Below, piece after piece: positions 42,836 through 51,389 of a DNA stretch of 64,000 nt. The position numbers and the translations under genes are program-made. The notes beneath the pieces were generated by a model. It had not been told where the DNA came from and searched no databases. It worked only from the letters and a program-made list of their open reading frames with translations. The stretch lies in contig SVNC01000004.1 in the NCBI GenBank assembly GCA_015067025.1, positions 84,387 to 148,386 of the forward strand, written 5' to 3'. The stretch's first letter is position 1, and each line of letters starts with the position of its first letter. This DNA is from Oscillospiraceae bacterium. GTDB lineage: Bacteria; Bacillota; Clostridia; Oscillospirales; Ruminococcaceae.

Positions 42836-44235
42836 CAGCGTTTTTTGGCGTAATTGCTCATACGGCGTTTTTCCTGTGCCTTACGCTTTCTCCTGTTTTT
42901 ATCATCAATTGCTTTCGTTACGATAAAGCATACAAGCAGTATTACAAAGCAGATAACTGAGATTATGAACCAGGGCTCAGTAAACTGTTTATTAATTCTG
43001 CCCATATAATAATCAAATTCAGAACGCTTTACGTCCTTTGCCGCTACAAGGTTTACCGTTACTATAGTTTCACCCTTGAACTTTATATCCATAACGCCTA
43101 AGACGTCACCCTTCTTAACGGGTGCTTTCACCTCATCATAGGTGGTTATCACCTTCTGCACGCTCTTTGCGTCAATAGCCTTAGGCATAAGAGCGGTGAA
43201 ATCTCTGTCAGGCTTTACAATAACATGATCTGCGTTTTCGCCAAGTACAACGGGTATTTCTGTAATCTGCTCATTCTTTTCTACGATAGTAGTCATAGCA
43301 AAGTTTTCAAATGCCCACTCATATAAATTGATGTGGTCCACCATTGAATACCACTCTTCGTAATATTCTCCCTCACTGTCACGGTAAGGTGCTTTAAGGG
43401 TAACGAGCATATAGTTGTACTGCTTTTTTGCCGCTGATACAAGGCAACGTCCTGCCTGATCGGTAGTACCCGTCTTTATACCGTAAGCGTATTCATAAAA
43501 ATATACGCTGGTGGGGCGGATAAGAGAAATCGTACTGAAAATGCTGTAGCCGTCGGGGTTGTATTCATTTTCGGGCATTGCGTATTCATAGGTGCTTACC
43601 ACTTCTGCAAACTTGGGATTCTTCATTGCATACTGAGAAATGAGGAACATATCCTTTGCAGTGGTGTAATTCTGATCCTCGTGAAGTCCGTGGGCATTTG
43701 TAAAGTTTGTACCTGTACAGCCAAGCTCCTTTGCCTTTTTATTCATCTTATCAAAAAAAGCCTGCATATTTCCCTTGCATATATTATAGGCAAGGATATT
43801 TGCCGCCTCACAGCCTGAGGGGAGCATAAGTCCGTAAATACAGTCCTTATAAGTAAGATTTTCCTGCAAAGGCTCAATCGCCGCATTTGAGGGATCGTTC
43901 TTATTCGGGTCGTCGCTCCAGAATTCATTAAAGCAATCATAGGGGATAGTAACCTTCTTATTCCAGTCGGATACGTTTTCAAGAGCTATGATAGCAGTCA
44001 TTATTTTAGCTGTAGATGCGGGGTACATCTTCTTTTCCGCATTCTTTTCAAATACCACGTCGCCCGTATCAGTATTCACCATATAGACGGCCTCACTCCA
44101 CACCTTATCGGTATAGGGGTCAAAGCCTGACACTATCGCTGAGCCTGCCTCTTCGGCGTGAACGTTTACTGCTAAACAGCCTATTATGGCAGCGGCAGAT
44201 AATACCGCAGATATAAGCCTTTTGATCTTATTCAT
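42835..44235 (-). CDS. D-alanyl-D-alanine carboxypeptidase (PBP5/DacF type)
   Basis: A serine peptidase S11 of 466 residues that trims the terminal D-Ala from peptidoglycan stem peptides. There is an N-terminal signal segment (LISAVLSAAAIIGCLAVNVHA). The active-site motifs are PASTAKIMTA (S-x-x-K), SGC (S-x-N-type position) and GIKTGTTD (K-T-G). A PBP5 C-terminal beta domain follows, then a transmembrane anchor (WFIISVICFVILLVCFIV) and a very basic tail (RRKRKAQEKRR). So the enzyme sits on the outer face of the membrane. It is transcribed with rlmH. Confidence 0.92.
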   Translation of the reverse strand: MNKIKRLISAVLSAAAIIGCLAVNVHAEEAGSAIVSGFDPYTDKVWSEAVYMVNTDTGDVVFEKNAEKKMYPASTAKIMTAIIALENVSDWNKKVTIPYDCFNEFWSDDPNKNDPSNAAIEPLQENLTYKDCIYGLMLPSGCEAANILAYNICKGNMQAFFDKMNKKAKELGCTGTNFTNAHGLHEDQNYTTAKDMFLISQYAMKNPKFAEVVSTYEYAMPENEYNPDGYSIFSTISLIRPTSVYFYEYAYGIKTGTTDQAGRCLVSAAKKQYNYMLVTLKAPYRDSEGEYYEEWYSMVDHINLYEWAFENFAMTTIVEKNEQITEIPVVLGENADHVIVKPDRDFTALMPKAIDAKSVQKVITTYDEVKAPVKKGDVLGVMDIKFKGETIVTVNLVAAKDVKRSEFDYYMGRINKQFTEPWFIISVICFVILLVCFIVTKAIDDKNRRKRKAQEKRRMSNYAKKR

Positions 44236-44401
44236 GTTATCGCCTTTCTGTTAAATGCAATTCATTATATATGACAGAAAATTTCTGTTTATCTTACAAT
44301 TTAAAAATCAGGATAACCCGATTACTCCCATATATAGTTATTGTACCACAAAAAAGAAAGGATGTAAAGAATTATTTGTTTTCTGACAGAAAAAAGCAAA
44401 G

Positions 44402-44790
44402 AACCACCGACATAGCCGGTGGTTAAGACTGAAGACAAACTCACGCACCGCAAAAATGCATAAAATTTTGCAGTAAAATTACTGATACACAAAAATAGCA
44501 ATACAAAAGTTTAGGGGAGCCGTTTTCGGCTCCCCTAAAGCATTTTTGCTTACTTCGTCATCCGTCCTTCAACTGTACTTCATGCGAACACTTTGCGGTG
44601 CGTCGTCCTGACGCACTTTGTGTGTTCGCTTTACGGCATCCTTGCCGTTCGTACGCCTATCGGGGCGGTTGACGATTTTGACCGAACGGGTCAAAATCAA
44701 TGGCTGACGTGCGTTTTTCATCGTCTGACAGCGTGTAGACAAAACTTTGTCTACACGCTGAACCACCGACATAGCCGGTGGTTCAGACTT
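44402..44790. mobile_element. Hairpin-ended non-coding element, IS200/IS605-like (PATE candidate)
   Basis: About 390 bp between two direct copies of an imperfect palindrome (AACCACCG-ACATAGC-CGGTGGTT followed by AGACT) at 44402-44431 and 44761-44790, differing at one base. Inside are strong stems: TTAGGGGAGCCG/CGGCTCCCCTAA (44511-44538), a long imperfect GCGAACAC...GTGTTCGC stem (44583-44632), GATTTTGACC/GGTCAAAATC (44674-44698) and a 15-bp pair CAGCGTGTAGACAAA/TTTGTCTACACGCTG (44729-44760). End hairpins in the same direction are typical of IS200/IS605 elements. No TnpA or TnpB is present. Confidence 0.6.
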
Positions 44791-44819
44791 ATTTCAAATA
44801 TTTTGTTTATAATCTTTTA

Positions 44820-46157
44820 TCACCTATGATACTTCGCCTCGTTAGCAAAATATTCCTCATACCCTGTAAGCTTCAATGCACAGACGTTGGTAACGGCATA
44901 TAATACTCTGCCATCGTTTGTATCCCTTATCTTTTTATAGAAGGTGTAGAAGGGCAAACCCTCTACGTTGCCCGGTCTGCTCGGAGATTTAAGATAACGG
45001 AAAACGTAGTTTATCTCTACGAAATCGTATTCCTCAAAGCTGATTGCCTGCTGGTCCTGAATACATCCCATGCAGACGTGCTCACAGAATACGTAGCCCT
45101 TTGCTAAAAGCTCTTCCGCTTCGGTAAGCGTGATGATTTCGGCTTTTGCCATCACCTTTTGTCTTTCAGCAACAGTTTTGCTGTAATCCATAAAATACAC
45201 CTGCATTAAGAACATTTCACCGTCAATATCCTCATTGGTCTTAAAGCTGATTTTTATATGATCGTCATAAACTGTATTATAGCCTATATGAGCGTCCGCC
45301 TTATTATAGAAGATTATATCCACGTAATTATTGCTGTACAGGCAATCTCTTTCTACTGCAACGTCGGTAAACTCTCTGCCGAAAATTTCAGAAAGATCGT
45401 TTTTCAGCCATTCGGTATCTTTTATTAGCTCTTCGTCCGTTCTGCTCCAGTTTATAGTAAGCTCGCCATTCTTGAAATATCTGCGGAGCTGATTATCAGT
45501 CGCATCGCCATGACCCCATTCAGTATGACTTATTTCCACAGACTCATATTCTTCGGTGCTGTCAATATCAACCTTAAACTTTGGTGCACCGGAGTTCAGG
45601 TAGAAAAAGGGTGTGCCAAAACTTTTATCAATTACGTTTTTCTCATTCTTGCTATACGTCGTTTCCGTCTGCTCGCAGAATTTATCTATAACCGCTTCAT
45701 ATTTTTCAAAAAGAGCCATTCCCTTTTCGCCCTGCTCTCTGTCAAATCTTACATCCTCATAAACAGGAAGAAATTTATCTTTAAGCGGCAGGTTATCCTT
45801 TATATTCTCTTCAAGATACTTATCCGTATGGAAATATTCTTCGGTATAATACTTTGTATCTCCGTCTGAGGTGTCAGCTATTACTATATCTGCCACATCC
45901 GAAGCGGTGTATTCTATCAGCGGTATATCATCAAGAGGAAAATCGTGACTGCTCGTAGTACCTATATCATCGCCCTTTAACAGCAGTGACGCACCGATAC
46001 TTACAACGCAGATACACGCCGCCGCAGAAATTACGGGTGCTACCCACTTAAAACGGTTTTTTATCTTTTTCTTTACCTTCTCATTTTCGGGGCTTGCTTC
46101 TTCAATATACTTATCCTCTGCCATGTCAAGAGATACTAATATATCCTTTTCCTTCAT
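44820..46157 (-). CDS. Putative anti-sigma factor / membrane regulator of the adjacent ECF sigma factor
   Basis: A 445-residue protein with a charged cytoplasmic N-terminus (MKEKDILVSLDMAEDKYIEEA), one transmembrane segment (WVAPVISAAACICVVSIGASLLL, about residues 38-60) and a large external part without a family I recognise. The start ATGA overlaps the stop of the sigma factor gene by 4 bases, which is typical of an ECF sigma/anti-sigma pair. The external domain contains many acidic and aromatic residues and only a few cysteines (CEQTE, CVALCV absent). A sensor role for envelope signals is inferred from the architecture only. Confidence 0.7.
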   Translation of the reverse strand: MKEKDILVSLDMAEDKYIEEASPENEKVKKKIKNRFKWVAPVISAAACICVVSIGASLLLKGDDIGTTSSHDFPLDDIPLIEYTASDVADIVIADTSDGDTKYYTEEYFHTDKYLEENIKDNLPLKDKFLPVYEDVRFDREQGEKGMALFEKYEAVIDKFCEQTETTYSKNEKNVIDKSFGTPFFYLNSGAPKFKVDIDSTEEYESVEISHTEWGHGDATDNQLRRYFKNGELTINWSRTDEELIKDTEWLKNDLSEIFGREFTDVAVERDCLYSNNYVDIIFYNKADAHIGYNTVYDDHIKISFKTNEDIDGEMFLMQVYFMDYSKTVAERQKVMAKAEIITLTEAEELLAKGYVFCEHVCMGCIQDQQAISFEEYDFVEINYVFRYLKSPSRPGNVEGLPFYTFYKKIRDTNDGRVLYAVTNVCALKLTGYEEYFANEAKYHR

Positions 46158-46702
46158 AATGCTATACCCTCCTTTAAAAGATGGTTTTTAAATTCTCGTC
46201 TTGTCCTTGATAATATGGATTTTACCGTACCCTCAGGAATGCCGTAATCCTCGGCCATTTCTTTGATGCTACTCATATACCAATATCTACGCATAAAGAT
46301 TACTCTCGTTCTTACGGGCAGTTTTGCGAGAAAGCTGTTGATAGCCTCTTTTATAGCCATATTTTCACAATAATCGTCGTTTCCGCTGATTATCTCTGAA
46401 GCTTCATCAGAAATCTGTAAAAAATCTCCGCCACGCTTTTTTGCGTTATCGTGACAGACGCGGTTGATAGCGATATTTCTTGTTATCCTGCCAAGAAAAG
46501 CAGATAGCACGTCCGGCTTTTTCGGCGGCATATTGTCCCAGGCATTGAGATAGGTGTCATTTACACACTCCTCGCTGTCCTGCTCGTTATAAAGAATACG
46601 ATACGCTATATAACGACAGAGCTTTCCGTACTTTTTATCAGTTTCAGAAATTGCACTTTCATCACGGCTGAAGTAAAGCTCGATTATTCTTTTGTCATCC
46701 AT
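46154..46702 (-). CDS. ECF-type RNA polymerase sigma factor
   Basis: A 182-residue sigma-70 family protein. Region 2 holds LCRYIAYRILYNEQDSEECVNDTYLNAWDNMP; region 4 is a helix-turn-helix near the C-terminus (VIFMRRYWYMSSIKEMAEDYGIPEGTVKSILSRTRREF). No region 1.1 or 3 is present, so it is of the ECF class. The start is ATG 46700-46702 (MDDKRIIEL), with AAGGGGTGAT upstream; the longer frame would include the palindrome at 46725-46741. It is followed by the putative anti-sigma gene with a 4-base overlap. A GCAACC/GTCT promoter lies upstream. Confidence 0.93.
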   Translation of the reverse strand: MDDKRIIELYFSRDESAISETDKKYGKLCRYIAYRILYNEQDSEECVNDTYLNAWDNMPPKKPDVLSAFLGRITRNIAINRVCHDNAKKRGGDFLQISDEASEIISGNDDYCENMAIKEAINSFLAKLPVRTRVIFMRRYWYMSSIKEMAEDYGIPEGTVKSILSRTRREFKNHLLKEGIAL

Positions 46703-46724
46703 ATTATCACCCCTTACTGTTTTT

Positions 46725-46741
46725 GTGAAAGACTCTTTCAC
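46725..46741. promoter_or_regulatory. 17-bp perfect palindrome in front of the sigma factor gene
   Basis: GTGAAAGA-C-TCTTTCAC, an 8-bp perfect inverted repeat with a single central base. It lies between the candidate -10 element and the ribosome-binding site, around the expected transcription start. Confidence 0.55.
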
Positions 46742-46747
46742 TTATAA

Positions 46748-46774
46748 AGACAAGAATTAAAAGGAAAAGGTTGC
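46748..46774 (-). promoter_or_regulatory. Candidate ECF-type autoregulatory promoter
   Basis: On the minus strand GCAACC (46769-46774) and GTCT (46748-46751) are separated by 17 bases, with T-rich DNA in between. An AAC-containing -35 and a GTC-containing -10 are typical of ECF promoters, and ECF factors often read their own gene. Confidence 0.55.
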
Positions 46775-46993
46775 ACAAACGCGTGGCGTTTGATCCATGT
46801 TCCGCCTTTTATAAGATAGCATAATAGCGAAGCCTCGTGAACGGCGGTTTCATACGTTGGTTGTATTTCAAATTAAAATTTGGCGGGTTGCACCCGCAGG
46901 CGGTTTGAATTCGGGAGCATACCCCTCATCAGTCACCTTCGGTGACAGCTTCTCCCGAGGGAGAAGCCTTTATAATGCACCTTTTAAAATCCA

Positions 46994-47140
46994 TCAATTG
47001 CCTTCGGCAATTGATACCACAACTTCGTGCGTAGCACGAAACATCACTCCGACGGAGTCGGTACATCACTCGGCAACGCCGTACATCACTTTTGCCGTAA
47101 GGCAAATACTTCACTTTAAATTTGCAGAGCAAATTTAAAA
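46994..47140. repeat. Mini-hairpin array D, after ispH-rpsA
   Basis: Six stems in a row: TCAATTGCC/GGCAATTGA (46994-47014), TTCGTGC/GCACGAA (47024-47040), CCGAC/GTCGG (47049-47061), CGGC/GCCG (47071-47081), TTTGCC/GGCAAA (about 47091-47106) and AAATTTGC/GCAAATTT (about 47118-47136). Linkers read ACATCACT on the plus strand (AGTGATGT on the minus strand). Loops have three or four bases. Confidence 0.85.
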
Positions 47141-47174
47141 GCCGTAGCACCTACGAAAGCGTCTGTGCTACGGC
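47131..47174 (-). terminator. Terminator after ispH-rpsA
   Basis: Stem GCCGTAGCAC / GTGCTACGGC (47141-47174), loop of 14 bases, then TTTTAAATTT on the minus strand. It directly abuts hairpin array D. Confidence 0.75.
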
Positions 47175-47191
47175 AAATTTCAAAGATTTAA

Positions 47192-49201
47192 TTATTCAGC
47201 ATCTTCTGCTACTTCTTCTGTAGCTTCTTCAGCAGCTTCTTCTGTAGCTTCTTCAGCTTCAGCAGGAGCTTCTTCCTTAAGAGCACGGATAGAGAGGCTT
47301 ACTCTGTTAGCTTCTTCGTTGATCTCGATGATCTTAGCCTGAACCTCATCACCTACAGAAAGAACCTGAGCTACGTTGTTGATACGCTCTGTTGATACCT
47401 GAGAGATGTGGATAAGACCGTCAACACCGGGAACGATCTGTGCAAATGCACCGAAGGGAGTGATACTTACAACCTTAACGTCTGCTACGTCATCAACAGC
47501 GTACTGTGCTGTGAACTTTGTCCAGGGGTTGTCCTCTTCCTTCTTGCAGCCGAGAGAAACTCTCTTCTTTTCGGGGTCAAAGCTCTTTACATAAACTTCA
47601 AGCTTATCGCCTACAGAAACGACTTCCTTAGGATGTCTGATTCTGTTCCATGTAAGTTCAGAAGTGTGAACCATTCCGTCTACACCGCCGAGGTCTACGA
47701 ATACGCCGTAGCTTTCGATAGACTTAACTTCGCCTGTGAACTTCTGGCCTTCTTCGATTGTTTCCCAGAACTTAGCCTTTGCAGCGTCGTTTATTTCCTT
47801 CTTAGCCATACGGATAGAACCAACTACTCTGCCTCTTGCTTCAGTAACTTCGATTACCTTGAAAGAAACTGTAGTCTTTAAAAGTTCTTCAAGCTTGCCA
47901 TCTCTGGGCACGCCTGTCTGTGATGCAGGGATAAATACTCTTACACCGTTTGCGATAACGATAACGCCACCCTTTACAACTGCTGCAACTTCACCTTCGA
48001 GTGTTTCGTTTGCTTCCATAGCAGCTGAAAGCTTTTCAACGCCGAGAACGCTGTCTACCTTCTTCTTAGAAAGGTGAACAACACCTTCTGCATCGTTGAT
48101 AGATGTAACGATTGCTTCGATCTCATCGCCTACAGAAACAACGTCAGCAGGTGCTGCGTTAGGATTCTGTGAAAGCTCTTCAGCAGAAATGTAGCCCGAG
48201 TGCTTTGTACCCAGATCTACAACAGCTTCGTTATTGTTTACAGCAACAACAACGGCCTTAACCCTGTTCCCTATATATACTTTTTTAAAGGTTTTGTCAA
48301 CCTCCGCCATGAAGTCGAAGTCTTCATTAAGAATTTCGCTCATAATTTTATGAACCTCCTTTATTATATAGGCAGGTGTCGAAGCTCCTGCCGTTATGCC
48401 TACAATTCCGCCATCGTCACCGACAAGCTTTTTAATTGCGGCTTTATCAATATCACTACCCCGTTCTATAAATAAAACAGGACAGTGTTGTTGACATATC
48501 TGTGCAAGCTTTGTGGTATTGCTGGAGTTTTTTCCTCCTACTACCACCATCAGTACAGCCTCACTTGCAAGGCTTTCTGCTTCCCTCTGTCTTTCAGAGG
48601 TCGCACTACATATTGTATCAAAAATTTCAATATTTGTATAGTATTTTTTTGCAATTTTTTTGCAAGATTGCCATTTTGACGAATTATATGTAGTCTGAGC
48701 TACCATAATTAGTGCATTTTCACAAGATTTTTTAAGGTTCTCAAGTTCTTTTTGTAGCTCCTGCTCATCTGCAATAACGATCACTTTGCTGTCTTCATTA
48801 CAGTGACCGACTATACCGATTACCTCAGGATGCGACTTATCTCCTGCTATTATCACTGTACCCTCTGCCTTTGCCACTATACCGTGTATCTTGGCAACAA
48901 AGGGGCAGGTCGCATCAATATAAGTGACGTTTTTTTCTGTCAGATAATCGGTGACTGATTTTTTTACTCCGTGGCTTCTTATGATCAGCGTACCCGCTGA
49001 GCTGTCGAAGTTTTCGTAATCCTCTGTCACCTTTACGCCAAGTGCTCCCAGTCTTTCGATTTCAGAGTTATTGTGGATAAGCGGACCGTAGGTATAACAA
49101 CCGCCCTGCTCTGCAGCAGTCTTTACAGCGGTGTCAACGGCTCTTGTCACTCCAAAACAAAATCCTGCACTTTTAGCAAGCTTAACAGTAAATCTGCCCA
49201 T
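47192..49201 (-). CDS. ispH: IspH (HMBPP reductase) fused to ribosomal protein S1-like domains
   Basis: A 669-residue fusion known from Clostridia. The N-terminal part (about 1-285) is 4-hydroxy-3-methylbut-2-enyl diphosphate reductase, last step of the non-mevalonate isoprenoid pathway; its three 4Fe-4S cysteines lie in SAGFCFGV, DATCPFV and ICSATSERQ. The C-terminal part has four S1 RNA-binding repeats starting near 305, 375, 470 and 560, with typical blocks such as KFTGEVKSIESYGVFVDLGGVDGMVHTSEL. It ends in a Glu/Ala-rich acidic tail. It may bind mRNA like ribosomal protein S1 while making isoprenoid precursor. It follows plsC in the cmk-plsC-ispH order. Confidence 0.95.
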   Translation of the reverse strand: MGRFTVKLAKSAGFCFGVTRAVDTAVKTAAEQGGCYTYGPLIHNNSEIERLGALGVKVTEDYENFDSSAGTLIIRSHGVKKSVTDYLTEKNVTYIDATCPFVAKIHGIVAKAEGTVIIAGDKSHPEVIGIVGHCNEDSKVIVIADEQELQKELENLKKSCENALIMVAQTTYNSSKWQSCKKIAKKYYTNIEIFDTICSATSERQREAESLASEAVLMVVVGGKNSSNTTKLAQICQQHCPVLFIERGSDIDKAAIKKLVGDDGGIVGITAGASTPAYIIKEVHKIMSEILNEDFDFMAEVDKTFKKVYIGNRVKAVVVAVNNNEAVVDLGTKHSGYISAEELSQNPNAAPADVVSVGDEIEAIVTSINDAEGVVHLSKKKVDSVLGVEKLSAAMEANETLEGEVAAVVKGGVIVIANGVRVFIPASQTGVPRDGKLEELLKTTVSFKVIEVTEARGRVVGSIRMAKKEINDAAKAKFWETIEEGQKFTGEVKSIESYGVFVDLGGVDGMVHTSELTWNRIRHPKEVVSVGDKLEVYVKSFDPEKKRVSLGCKKEEDNPWTKFTAQYAVDDVADVKVVSITPFGAFAQIVPGVDGLIHISQVSTERINNVAQVLSVGDEVQAKIIEINEEANRVSLSIRALKEEAPAEAEEATEEAAEEATEEVAEDAE

Positions 49202-49875
49202 TATTCGCTTGCCTTCTCCTTGCTCTTCTCTTCCTTGGGAACGTACTGCTTAGGTAACGGCTCACCATATTCGCCCATATCATCCATAAGCATCTTTATA
49301 TTATCCATAATGAGGTTTGAAACTCTTCTCAGCTCGCCTCTGTCATCGCCCTTTATAGCAATCTCTTCAGCAGGGATCATTTCGCCGATCGTGACCCAGG
49401 CTCTTCTGCGAAAACCCTTCTTGCCGTACTTTATGCATACGGGGAGAACGGGAGCGTTAGCCTTACCTGCGATTACCGCAATACCTGACTTTGCTCTGCC
49501 TATATTACCGTCCTTTGAGCGTGTACCCTCAGGGAATATAACAAAGGCTCTTCCGCTTTCGATATCGCTTATTGCCTTGTCTATAGCCCAGTTGTCGCCT
49601 GCTCCTCTTTCTACGGGGAAAGCTCCGCACTTTTTGATAAGCCATGCAAAGAACTTGTTTTTGAAAAGCTCTGACTTTGCCATAAAGGAGAACTTTGACT
49701 TGACGATTGCCGCAATAAGCGGTGGATCGCTGTATTCAATGTGGTTGCAAGCTATAATGTAGCCGCCCTTGATACCCTTTTTATGAGGAAGATTTTCTTT
49801 ACCGAAAACTTTAATGCGGTGCTTTATATGCATTGCAGGTGTTACAAAGCACGCTCTTGCAAACTCGTAAAACAT
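49201..49875 (-). CDS. plsC: 1-acyl-sn-glycerol-3-phosphate acyltransferase (PlsC)
   Basis: A lysophosphatidate acyltransferase of 224 residues that makes phosphatidic acid at the inner face of the membrane. The H-x4-D motif is NHIEYSDPP; the second block is PVERGAGD, and FPEGTRSKDG is the glycerol-phosphate-binding motif. The N-terminal hydrophobic helix is short and the C-terminus is charged. Stop and start codons overlap neighbouring genes (cmk upstream, ispH downstream), so the three are probably co-translated. Confidence 0.94.
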   Translation of the reverse strand: MFYEFARACFVTPAMHIKHRIKVFGKENLPHKKGIKGGYIIACNHIEYSDPPLIAAIVKSKFSFMAKSELFKNKFFAWLIKKCGAFPVERGAGDNWAIDKAISDIESGRAFVIFPEGTRSKDGNIGRAKSGIAVIAGKANAPVLPVCIKYGKKGFRRRAWVTIGEMIPAEEIAIKGDDRGELRRVSNLIMDNIKMLMDDMGEYGEPLPKQYVPKEEKSKEKASE

Positions 49876-50546
49876 CAGATGTTCGCCTTTTCCTTTATTA
49901 TTTTTACGATAAATGCACAGGACTGCTCAAAGTCAAGCTCCGTAGTATCTGCCACCACAGCGTCGTCAGCCACCTTAAGTGGTGCTGTTTCTCTGTGCAT
50001 ATCGTTGTAATCTCTCTGATTAAGGTCGGATAATACGTCCTCGTACTTTACGTCCTGACCCTTGGCAATAAGCTCATCATAGCGACGCTTTGCCCTTACC
50101 TCTGCTGCTGCAGTAAGATATATCTTTACCTTTGCGTCGGGCAATATAACGGTACCGATATCTCTGCCGTCCATTATTACGTTGTTAGCCTTTGCAAAGC
50201 TTCTCTGTAGATCCAGTAAAAAGGCTCTGACTTCAGGGATAGCGGATACGTTTGACGCCGCCATACTGATTTCAGGGAGTCTTATATCATCGGATACGTC
50301 TTCACCGTTTAAAAATACTCTCTGTGTGCCATCAATGATCTTTATATCGAGAGAAATTTCAGGGAGTAATGCTGTTACCGCCTCAGCGTCTGTGGTGATA
50401 ACGCCCTTTCTTACCGCGTATAAGCCGATACCACGGTACATAGCACCTGTATCAACGTATATAAAGTCGAGGGTCTTTGCCGCCTGACGTGCAATGGAGC
50501 TTTTTCCTGCACCTACAGGTCCGTCTATAGCTACTGCAATATTCAT
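49875..50546 (-). CDS. cmk: Cytidylate kinase (Cmk)
   Basis: It phosphorylates CMP and dCMP using ATP. The protein has 223 residues. The P-loop is AIDGPVGAGKSSIAR at the N-terminus; VDTGAMYRGIGLYA, MDGRDIGTVILPDAKVKIYLTA and RAKRRYDE are the nucleotide and LID blocks. It is first in the cmk-plsC-ispH/rpsA operon, with promoter at 50595-50623, an order known from Clostridia and related to cmk-rpsA in other bacteria. Confidence 0.96.
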   Translation of the reverse strand: MNIAVAIDGPVGAGKSSIARQAAKTLDFIYVDTGAMYRGIGLYAVRKGVITTDAEAVTALLPEISLDIKIIDGTQRVFLNGEDVSDDIRLPEISMAASNVSAIPEVRAFLLDLQRSFAKANNVIMDGRDIGTVILPDAKVKIYLTAAAEVRAKRRYDELIAKGQDVKYEDVLSDLNQRDYNDMHRETAPLKVADDAVVADTTELDFEQSCAFIVKIIKEKANI

Positions 50547-50594
50547 ATCTATTTCCTTTTAAATTTAAATAAATTTATCCATTTTATACATACA

Positions 50595-50623
50595 ATTATA
50601 CCACTAATAGAGAACAAATGCAA
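50595..50623 (-). promoter_or_regulatory. Sigma-A promoter for cmk-plsC-ispH
   Basis: Minus-strand TTGCAT (50618-50623) and TATAAT (50595-50600), 17 bases apart, about 50 bp upstream of the cmk start. Confidence 0.75.
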
Positions 50624-50678
50624 TAAACAAAAATAAAAATTGTGTGAAAATTTTCTACAAAATTCGTCACAAAACTTT

Positions 50679-51377
50679 TTATCGGATGAGGTCCTTGATA
50701 ACCTCACCTGCGATTATAAGCCCTGCGACTGACGGCACAAAGGATATACTCGCAGGTACAGGCTTGCCGTTTTCAGTTTCCTTGCCGTTTATTATCGGCT
50801 CTTCTTCGGAATATACTACTTTAAGGCTTTCTATACCACGCTTTTTAAGTTCTCTTCTCATAACCCTTGCGAGAGGGCATACGGAGGTTTTATATATATC
50901 CGCTACCTTAAAGGCGGTGGGGTCAAGCTTGTTACCCGTACCCATACTGCTGATAAGAGGAACGCTGTTTTTCTTACAGCTTACCGCAAGCTCTATTTTT
51001 GCGGTGACCGTATCCACCGCATCCACCACGTAATCATAGGAGGAGAAATCAAACTCTCCTGCCGTTTCGGGCAGGAAAAAGAGCTGTTTTGCAGTAACTG
51101 TGGCTTCGGGGTTTATATCAAGTATTCTTTCCCTCATTACTTCGACCTTTGGTCTGCCGACGGTAGAAGTAAGGGCTATTATCTGACGGTTACGGTTTGA
51201 GTCACTGACGTCGTCTTTATCTATAAGCACAAGGTGACCTACCCCTGCCCTTGCAAGAGCCTCGGCAACGTAGCCACCGACACCGCCCACACCGAATACG
51301 GCAACGGTCTTTTGTTTAAGGGCGTTTACTCCCTCTTCTCCTATTAGCATTGAGGTCCTTTTATAAAATTCTTTCAT
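50679..51377 (-). CDS. tcdA: tRNA threonylcarbamoyladenosine dehydratase (TcdA)
   Basis: An E1/ThiF-fold enzyme of 232 residues that uses ATP to cyclise t6A37 in tRNA to ct6A. The nucleotide-binding loop is VAVFGVGGVGGYVAEALARAGVG, followed by the LIDKDDVSDSNRNRQ block and DYVVDAVDTVTAK. GLIIAGEVIKDL at the C-terminus is typical. ATG 51375-51377 follows CAAGGAGAAG; the upstream extension to 51449 runs through repeat DNA and is not the start. Confidence 0.93.
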   Translation of the reverse strand: MKEFYKRTSMLIGEEGVNALKQKTVAVFGVGGVGGYVAEALARAGVGHLVLIDKDDVSDSNRNRQIIALTSTVGRPKVEVMRERILDINPEATVTAKQLFFLPETAGEFDFSSYDYVVDAVDTVTAKIELAVSCKKNSVPLISSMGTGNKLDPTAFKVADIYKTSVCPLARVMRRELKKRGIESLKVVYSEEEPIINGKETENGKPVPASISFVPSVAGLIIAGEVIKDLIR

Positions 51378-51389
51378 ATCTTCTCCTTG

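Noticed and set aside
44569..44829. Two overlapping open frames (one on each strand) inside the hairpin-ended element
   Set aside because: They read through palindromic DNA, have no ribosome site and no recognisable protein features.
46994..47140. Hairpin arrays as CRISPR arrays
   Set aside because: There is no constant repeat of 24-36 bp and no spacers of constant length; the constant part is a linker of only 7-10 bases and the variable part is itself palindromic. No cas genes are present.
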